From an uncultured Erysipelotrichales bacterium (GTDB lineage Bacteria > Bacillota_I > Bacilli_A > Erysipelotrichales > Coprobacillaceae), in assembly GCA_910579135.1 (NCBI GenBank), contig CAJTTM010000045.1, forward strand, positions 1-19,347: 19,347 nt of DNA, read 5' to 3'. The notes beneath the pieces are model-generated. The model was not told the origin of the DNA. It searched no databases and saw nothing but the letters and a program-made list of their open reading frames with translations. Below, one piece after another: positions 13,618 to 19,347 of this stretch (the stretch's first letter is position 1; every line of letters begins with the position of its first letter). The position numbers and the translations under genes were made by a program.

Positions 13618-16557
13618 ATGCATTTAAAAAGAATAGAATTACATGGTTTTAAATCATTTGCAGATAAATCGGTCATAGAATTTATGCCAGGAATTACTGG
13701 TATTGTTGGACCAAATGGTTGTGGAAAATCTAATATCTCTGATGCTGTAAGATGGGTATTAGGAGAACAATCAGTGAAATCTCTTAGAGGTTCTTCTATG
13801 GCAGATGTAATCTTTGCAGGAAGTGAAGATCGTAAACCTCAAAGCTTAGCAGAGGTTACATTGGTTTTTGATAATGATGATCACTTCATGAATATTGCAT
13901 ATAATGAAGTTCAAATTACAAGAAGATTATATCGTCAAAATAATGAAGCAGAATATTTAATTAATAATGAACCGTGTCGTTTAAAGGATATAGTAGATTT
14001 AATTATGGATACAGGACTTGGAAGAGATTCTTTATCTATTATTTCTCAAGGAAATATTTCTACTTTTGCAGATAGTAAACCAGAAGATCGTAGAGGGATG
14101 TTTGAAGAAGCGGCAGGAGTAGCGAAATACAAGAAAAGAAAGATTGAATCTATTAGAAAGTTAGAAAGAACAAAAGAAAATTTAGATCGTGTAGAAGATA
14201 TTTGTAATGAGTTAGAAAGACAGATTGGCCCTTTAAAAAGACAAAAAGAGAAAGCTGAAACTTACTTGGAGTTAAAAGATGAGTTAAAATCTATTGAAGT
14301 AAGTGTTTTGGTGAAAGAGATTGAAAGTTTAACTTCATCTTTAAAAGAAATTAACGAATCTTTAGATTCTTTAGAAAAAGATAAATTAGAAAATGATAAT
14401 GAGATTATTATTAATGATCAAAAGAGTGAAACATTAAGAAAAAGAATGTATGATTTAGATAGTGAAGTTAACCAATTACAATCTCAATTACTAACTGCAA
14501 TGAATAATTTACAAGAATTAGAATCAAGAAAAATAGAGATTGATTCTAATAGAAAACATTTATTAGAAAGTAATGATAAAGAAAATTTAAGAGAGAAAAT
14601 ACATCAATTAAAATTATTATTACAAGAAACAATAAGTGAATATAATGATAGAGTTCAAAGGTATAATACTGTAAAAAAAGAAAGAAAAGATTTAGAAGAT
14701 AAACAGTATTTATCGAGTCAAAGAATGAATAAATTAAGAGATGATATTGAAAACATTCAATTTCAATTACATTCTGCTAAAAGCAATAAACAACAACTTG
14801 TTGATTTGATAGAAAATAAATCTAATTATAGTTTAGGTGTACGTTCTATTTTAAAAGCAAAACAATCTTTAAATGGAATTGTAGGAGTTTTAGGAGATTT
14901 ATTACAAAGTGAATCAACATATGAAGACGCATTAAGTGCTGCTTTAGCAGGGTCAATGCAATTTATTGTTTGTAAAGAAGAAAAAGATGCGAAAAGAGCT
15001 ATTTCATTTTTAAGAGATAATCATGCAGGAAGAGCTACTTTTTTACCTATAAGCAATATGCATAAAAGAAGTGTAAGAGAAGAACATCTTTTATTATGTG
15101 AAAATTTTGATGGTTATTTAGGTGTTTTAAGTGATTTTGTAAAGAGTGAAAAGCCGTTAGGAGAAATTATTGAAAATCAATTAGGAAATGTATTATTAGT
15201 AGAAAATATCAATGATGCAACTGCTCTTTCTAAGGCTACTTTTTCAAGATATCGTATTGTTACATTACAAGGTGATGTAGTTAATGTGGGGGGATCTTTA
15301 ACTGGAGGTAGATATAAAGCGTCTAATTCTACTTATACCTCTCAAAGAGAACTTGTTAGAGTTGAAGAAAATATCAAAAACTTAGAAAGTGAACTTACAA
15401 AGAAAAAACATAGTTTAAATGAGTTAGAAACTGAACTTAGAGAAATTGCTCATTTCTTATTACAAAAGAATGTTTCATTTGCGAAATTGGAAATGGAAGT
15501 TACAACTAAAAGAGGAGAACTTCAATTACATAAGAGTGAATATGAGACATTGACTCATCAGGATGTTGAACTTTCTCAATTAGAAAGTGGAGAAACTTCT
15601 AATCAATTGATTGAAGAGTTGAATAAAGCTCAACAATTAAAAGATGAATTAACAGAAAGCATTCAAGCTAAAAGGCAATTAAGAATGAGTTTTGTAAATG
15701 AAAATGAGGAACTCGAAAATAGATTGAGAGAACAAAGAAAAGCAACACGCTTGATGCAAGAGGAAATGACTCAAAAACAAATTGAAAAAGCAAAAAAAGA
15801 AACTGAAGTCAATAACTATTTACTTCGATTAAATGATGAATATAAAATGACTTATGAATTTGCTCATGAGGAATATAATCAAGATATTGATATGAATGAA
15901 GCAAAAATAAAAGTCAAAGACCTAAGATTAAAGATTGAATCTTTAGGTCATGTTAATATTGAAGCAATTGAAACTTATAAAGAAGTATCCAAACGTTATG
16001 AAACATTAAATGAACAAAGATTAGATTTAATCAATGCTCAAGATAGTTTATTAAAAGCTATTGATGAAATGGATGAAATTATGATTAAACGTTTTAGTGA
16101 GACGTTTGAGAAGATCAATATAGAATTTAATCTTGTTTTTAGAAATTTATTTGGAGGAGGAAGAGCACAGTTAAAATATAGTGATCCAGATAATATTCTA
16201 GAAACTGGTATAGATATTGATGTACAGCCACCAGGAAAAGCTGTTCAGAATATCTCATTGTTCTCAGGAGGAGAGAAAGCTCTTATTGCGATATCATGTT
16301 TATTTGCGATTTTAAGAGTAAGACCTGTTCCAATGTGCATATTAGATGAGGTTGAAGCTGCTTTGGATATTGCGAATGTTGAAAGATTTGCGAAATATTT
16401 AAGAGAATTTTCTAGTCAAACACAATTTATTGTTGTTACGCATCGTGAAGGAACAATGGAAGAATGTGATCTTCTTTATGGAGCGACAATGCAACAAAGA
16501 GGTGTTACAAAGTTAGTCAGTGTAAAATTAAAAGATGCTATTGAGATGGCTTCTTAG
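13618..16557 (+). CDS. Chromosome segregation protein SMC
   Basis: This is the condensin-type ATPase that compacts and segregates the chromosome with ScpA and ScpB, which are not in this window. The N-terminal head has Walker A GPNGCGKS (31-38) and an R-loop region (RWVLGEQSVKSLRG). A coiled coil (about 171-410), hinge domain (about 418-566) and return coiled coil (about 575-815) follow. The C-terminal head has signature FSGGEK (882-887) and Walker B CILDE (907-911). At 979 residues it is about 200 shorter than the roughly 1190-residue B. subtilis protein. The loss is shared by both coiled-coil arms, while heads and hinge look complete, so it is a short-armed SMC rather than a truncated one. 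The usual upstream neighbour rnc is absent; a histidine kinase gene ends five bases before it. FtsY follows after 11 bases. Confidence 0.95.
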   Translation: MHLKRIELHGFKSFADKSVIEFMPGITGIVGPNGCGKSNISDAVRWVLGEQSVKSLRGSSMADVIFAGSEDRKPQSLAEVTLVFDNDDHFMNIAYNEVQITRRLYRQNNEAEYLINNEPCRLKDIVDLIMDTGLGRDSLSIISQGNISTFADSKPEDRRGMFEEAAGVAKYKKRKIESIRKLERTKENLDRVEDICNELERQIGPLKRQKEKAETYLELKDELKSIEVSVLVKEIESLTSSLKEINESLDSLEKDKLENDNEIIINDQKSETLRKRMYDLDSEVNQLQSQLLTAMNNLQELESRKIEIDSNRKHLLESNDKENLREKIHQLKLLLQETISEYNDRVQRYNTVKKERKDLEDKQYLSSQRMNKLRDDIENIQFQLHSAKSNKQQLVDLIENKSNYSLGVRSILKAKQSLNGIVGVLGDLLQSESTYEDALSAALAGSMQFIVCKEEKDAKRAISFLRDNHAGRATFLPISNMHKRSVREEHLLLCENFDGYLGVLSDFVKSEKPLGEIIENQLGNVLLVENINDATALSKATFSRYRIVTLQGDVVNVGGSLTGGRYKASNSTYTSQRELVRVEENIKNLESELTKKKHSLNELETELREIAHFLLQKNVSFAKLEMEVTTKRGELQLHKSEYETLTHQDVELSQLESGETSNQLIEELNKAQQLKDELTESIQAKRQLRMSFVNENEELENRLREQRKATRLMQEEMTQKQIEKAKKETEVNNYLLRLNDEYKMTYEFAHEEYNQDIDMNEAKIKVKDLRLKIESLGHVNIEAIETYKEVSKRYETLNEQRLDLINAQDSLLKAIDEMDEIMIKRFSETFEKINIEFNLVFRNLFGGGRAQLKYSDPDNILETGIDIDVQPPGKAVQNISLFSGGEKALIAISCLFAILRVRPVPMCILDEVEAALDIANVERFAKYLREFSSQTQFIVVTHREGTMEECDLLYGATMQQRGVTKLVSVKLKDAIEMAS

Positions 16558-16568
16558 AGGAGGTATAT

Positions 16569-17549
16569 ATGGGATTTTTTAAAAAGATTAAAAATGCTTT
16601 TTTAGGTGAATCTGCAAAACAAAATGAAAAGTATGTTGCTGGTTTAGATAAATCTAATCATTCATTTTCTTCAAAGATTAATGAATTAGCTGCAAGATAT
16701 CGTGAGATTGATGATGATTATTTTGAAGAATTAGAAAATATATTAATTATGAGTGATGTTGGTGTCAATATGGTTATGAAAATCGTTGATGAAATTAAAA
16801 AAGAAGTTAGACTTTCTAATATTACTGATCCAACAGAAATCAATGAAATTATTATTGATAAGATGTTTGTTATTTATGCGAATGATTCTTATATGACAAC
16901 TAAAATAAATTATGCAGAAAATGATTTGACAGTTATTTTGATGGTTGGAGTCAATGGTGCTGGAAAGACAACAACAATTGCGAAATTAGCACATAAAATC
17001 ATGGAAGAAGAAGGAAAGAGTGTTATGGTTGCTGCTGGAGACACGTTTAGAGCAGGAGCTATTGATCAACTTGATGTATGGGCTAAACGTCTTGATATAC
17101 CTTGTGTAAAAGGTAAAGAGGGTGGAGATCCTAGTGCTGTTGTTTTTGATGCATTAAATCAAGCTAAAGAAAAAAATATTGATGTCTTGATTTGTGATAC
17201 AGCAGGAAGATTGCAAAATAAAGTCAACTTGATGAATGAATTAGAAAAAATGAATAGAATTATTAAAAGAGTGATTCCAGAAGGACCTCAAGAAACTTTA
17301 TTGGTTGTTGATGCTACAACTGGTCAAAATGGGGTTTCTCAAGCTGTTGAGTTTTCAAAGATTACAGATATTACGGGTATAGTATTAACAAAAACAGATG
17401 GAACTGCTAAAGGTGGTATTGTTTTATCTATTAAGGATGCCTTAAATATTCCTGTTAAATTTATTGGACTTGGTGAAAGTATGGATGATTTACAAGAGTT
17501 TGATCTAGAACAATATATTTATGGTTTGTGTAGGAATTTAATGGAGTAA
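16569..17549 (+). CDS. Signal recognition particle receptor FtsY
   Basis: This 326-residue GTPase docks the signal recognition particle with its nascent chain at the membrane. It has a short amphipathic N-terminus (MGFFKKIKNAF) in place of the long acidic A domain of proteobacterial FtsY, as is usual in Firmicutes. The N domain helices (about 30-110) and G domain follow, with P-loop GVNGAGKTT (127-135), DTFRAGA (158-164), DTAGR (210-214) and TKTDG (274-278). Complete motifs indicate an active enzyme. AGGAGGT overlaps the gap from smc. The ylxM gene follows five bases after its stop, and its partner GTPase Ffh is two genes downstream. Confidence 0.95.
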   Translation: MGFFKKIKNAFLGESAKQNEKYVAGLDKSNHSFSSKINELAARYREIDDDYFEELENILIMSDVGVNMVMKIVDEIKKEVRLSNITDPTEINEIIIDKMFVIYANDSYMTTKINYAENDLTVILMVGVNGAGKTTTIAKLAHKIMEEEGKSVMVAAGDTFRAGAIDQLDVWAKRLDIPCVKGKEGGDPSAVVFDALNQAKEKNIDVLICDTAGRLQNKVNLMNELEKMNRIIKRVIPEGPQETLLVVDATTGQNGVSQAVEFSKITDITGIVLTKTDGTAKGGIVLSIKDALNIPVKFIGLGESMDDLQEFDLEQYIYGLCRNLME

Positions 17550-17554
17550 AAAAT

Positions 17555-17884
17555 ATGGAATCACAATTGGAAAAGACACAGAGAGTGAACTTACTTTTAG
17601 ATTGTTATAGTGATTTACTGACAGATAAGCAAAATTTATATCTTTCATATTATTATAAAGAGGATTTATCTTTGTCAGAGATTGCCAATGAACTAGGAGT
17701 AAGTAGAAATGCTGTTTTTGATAATTTAAAACGTGCTGTGCATAGTTTAGAAAAGTATGAGGAGAAGTTAGAGTTAGTGAAAAAACATGAGGAAAGACTA
17801 GCTTTAATTGATAAAATAGAGAATGAGGAATCTATTAATCGTGATAGTTTAAATGATTATTTAAAAATGTTGAAAGAAATATAG
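17555..17884 (+). CDS. YlxM (UPF0122) SRP-associated DNA/RNA-binding protein
   Basis: This 109-residue protein is predicted to be all-helical, with a sigma-70 region 4-like helix-turn-helix (LTDKQNLYLSYYYKEDLSLSEIANELGVSRNAVFDNLKRA, split across residues 22-61) followed by a long charged C-terminal helix. Position between ftsY and ffh, length and sequence all fit YlxM/UPF0122. In streptococci it has been reported to influence SRP GTPase activity, while a DNA-binding role is only inferred from the fold. Its binding site GGAG lies inside the last codons of ftsY. The next gene begins 11 bases after it. Confidence 0.9.
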   Translation: MESQLEKTQRVNLLLDCYSDLLTDKQNLYLSYYYKEDLSLSEIANELGVSRNAVFDNLKRAVHSLEKYEEKLELVKKHEERLALIDKIENEESINRDSLNDYLKMLKEI

Positions 17885-17895
17885 GAGGATTAGAT

Positions 17896-19281
17896 ATGGC
17901 TTTTGATTCATTGTCTGAAAGACTTCAGGAAAGTCTAAAAAAAGTAAGAGGGCAATCAACTTTAACAGAATCAAATATGGAAGATATGCTTCGAGAAATT
18001 AGATTAGCATTACTTGAAGCTGATGTTAACTTTAAAGTTGTAAAAGAGTTTATTGCGAATACAAAAGAAAAAGCATTGGGTGCAGATGTCTTAGGTTCTT
18101 TAAAACCAGGACAAGTTGTTGTTAAAATTGTGCATGATGAATTAGTAAAATTATTAGGTGGAGAAGTTGCAACTTTAGATACTTCTCATACTCCTACTGT
18201 TGTTATGATGGTTGGTTTACAAGGTTCTGGTAAAACAACTTCTGCTGGAAAGATTGCGAAATATTTAGTTGATAATCAAAAAAAGAAACCGTTAATGATT
18301 GCAGCTGATATTTATCGTCCAGCTGCTGTTGAGCAGTTAAAGACTTTAGGTGAACAATTAAATATACCAGTATTTGAAAAAGGTACTGATTTTTCAGCTG
18401 AACAAATTGTTAGTGAAGGTTTAGAATACGGAAAATCCCATGATCATGATCTTATTATTATAGATACTGCTGGTCGTTTACATATTGATGAACCTTTGAT
18501 GAAAGAATTACAAAACATTAAAGAGATTGCTAGACCTCATGAAATCTTATTAGTCGTAGATTCACTTACAGGTCAAGATATTGTTAATGTTGCATCATCT
18601 TTCAATGAACAATTAGATATTACTGGTGCTGTACTTACAAAATTAGATGGTGACTCTAGAGGTGGGGGAGCTTTATCTATAAGACATATTACACATGTTC
18701 CTATTAAGTTTATAGGTACTGGTGAGAAGTTAGATGCTATTGATTTATTTTATCCAGATCGTATGGCTGATAGAATTTTAGGTATGGGTGATGTTGTTTC
18801 TTTAGTAGAAAAGGTACAAAATGTTTATGATGAAAAAGAAACAATGAATGCCTTTAAAAAGATGCAAAGAGGGACATTTGATCTTGATGATATGCTTGAA
18901 CAAATGCACCAAATTAAGAAGTTAGGTCCACTTTCAGGAGTTATGAAGATGATACCTGGAATGCCTAAAATGCCTGAAATCAATGATGAAGATACAGATA
19001 TTCGTTTAAAATTAGTAGAATCAATTATCTATTCAATGACAAAAGCTGAAAGAAGAGACCCTTCTATTTTGAATGCGAAAAGAAAAGAAAGAATTGCAAA
19101 AGGTTCAGGAAGAACTGTTGCTGATGTTAATAGATTGTTAAAACAATTTGAACAATCAAAGCAAATGATGAAAAAGTTTAGTAATATGGATCCTAATACA
19201 GGCATGCCTACAAAATCTAGAGGAAATATGTTTAATCCTAATCGTAAAAAAGTAAGACATAAAAAGAAGAAGAAAAGATAA
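17896..19281 (+). CDS. Signal recognition particle protein Ffh
   Basis: This 461-residue SRP54-type GTPase binds signal sequences emerging from the ribosome together with the SRP RNA and hands them to FtsY. The N domain is about residues 1-90. The G domain has P-loop GLQGSGKTT (107-115), DTAGR (190-194) and TKLDG (248-252). The methionine-rich M domain (about 300-440) has the MIPGMPKMP finger loop and the RNA-binding RRDPSILNAKRKERIAKGSG region (386-405). It ends in an unusually basic KKVRHKKKKKR tail. AGGAGG sits seven bases before the ATG. In many Firmicutes rpsP follows ffh; here the 66 bases after its stop contain no such gene, only a GC-rich hairpin. Confidence 0.96.
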   Translation: MAFDSLSERLQESLKKVRGQSTLTESNMEDMLREIRLALLEADVNFKVVKEFIANTKEKALGADVLGSLKPGQVVVKIVHDELVKLLGGEVATLDTSHTPTVVMMVGLQGSGKTTSAGKIAKYLVDNQKKKPLMIAADIYRPAAVEQLKTLGEQLNIPVFEKGTDFSAEQIVSEGLEYGKSHDHDLIIIDTAGRLHIDEPLMKELQNIKEIARPHEILLVVDSLTGQDIVNVASSFNEQLDITGAVLTKLDGDSRGGGALSIRHITHVPIKFIGTGEKLDAIDLFYPDRMADRILGMGDVVSLVEKVQNVYDEKETMNAFKKMQRGTFDLDDMLEQMHQIKKLGPLSGVMKMIPGMPKMPEINDEDTDIRLKLVESIIYSMTKAERRDPSILNAKRKERIAKGSGRTVADVNRLLKQFEQSKQMMKKFSNMDPNTGMPTKSRGNMFNPNRKKVRHKKKKKR

Positions 19282-19286
19282 GAAGT

Positions 19287-19347
19287 TCTGAGCCGCCCCT
19301 GTCAAGTAGACAGGTGAAATAATTAAAATGTTTTTGATGAAGTTGTC
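19287..19347. other. GC-rich hairpin, possible insertion-element edge
   Basis: The last bases hold GAGCCGCCCCTGTC, much richer in G+C than anything nearby, and a 6-bp hairpin CCTGTC (19298-19303) and GACAGG (19309-19314) with loop AAGTA. No T-run follows, so it is not an ordinary terminator. It lies 16 bases after the ffh stop. A terminal palindrome just before a small AT-rich start region resembles the left end of an insertion sequence of the IS3 kind. The window ends before any transposase could be confirmed. Confidence 0.3.

Overview
The window is AT-rich bacterial DNA with strong AGGAGG-type ribosome binding sites, tight intergenic spacing, intrinsic terminators and the smc-ftsY-ylxM-ffh gene order. 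All of this points to a low-GC Firmicute. The sortase-type surface proteins with KTGD-like tails, the Rpn/PDDEXK-type transposase relic and the short SMC suggest an intestinal Erysipelotrichia-like lineage, but that placement is inference and no taxonomic marker gene is present.

Layout. (1) 1-2510 looks like a small antibiotic-response block. It holds a long palindrome at the left edge, a good promoter driving a 23-residue hydrophobic cationic peptide, a VanZ-family membrane protein, and an ABC-F ATPase of the ribosome-protection type. The ABC-F gene is preceded by a six-codon leader ORF and two mutually exclusive hairpins that could control its Shine-Dalgarno site. (2) 2511-9070 is a cell-surface region. 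It contains a 5'-truncated, otherwise intact surface-protein fragment without a start codon, then a long structured leader and a 1669-residue secreted, wall-anchored protein with two sets of tandem repeats. (3) 9071-9860 is a degenerate Rpn/PDDEXK_2-type gene. (4) 9879-11464 is a two-gene operon: an aldo/keto reductase fused to two 4Fe-4S clusters, and an AdhR-like MerR regulator. Its promoter has the 19-bp spacer and central dyad expected of MerR control. (5) 11515-19281 is a tightly packed run of six genes: OmpR-type response regulator, histidine kinase, SMC, FtsY, YlxM and Ffh. This joins a two-component system to the chromosome-segregation and signal-recognition-particle genes. (6) The last 66 bases carry a GC-rich hairpin that may be the edge of a mobile element.

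Working together: FtsY and Ffh are the receptor and GTPase of co-translational membrane targeting, and YlxM is their usual small partner. The giant surface protein has a signal peptide and a sorting-type C-terminus and so would need export and a sortase, which is not encoded here. The MerR protein probably senses reactive electrophiles through a cysteine at position 52 and switches on the reductase. The most interesting non-coding signals are the ABC-F leader, the leader of the giant surface gene, and the MerR operator. No CRISPR array, tRNA or rRNA was seen.
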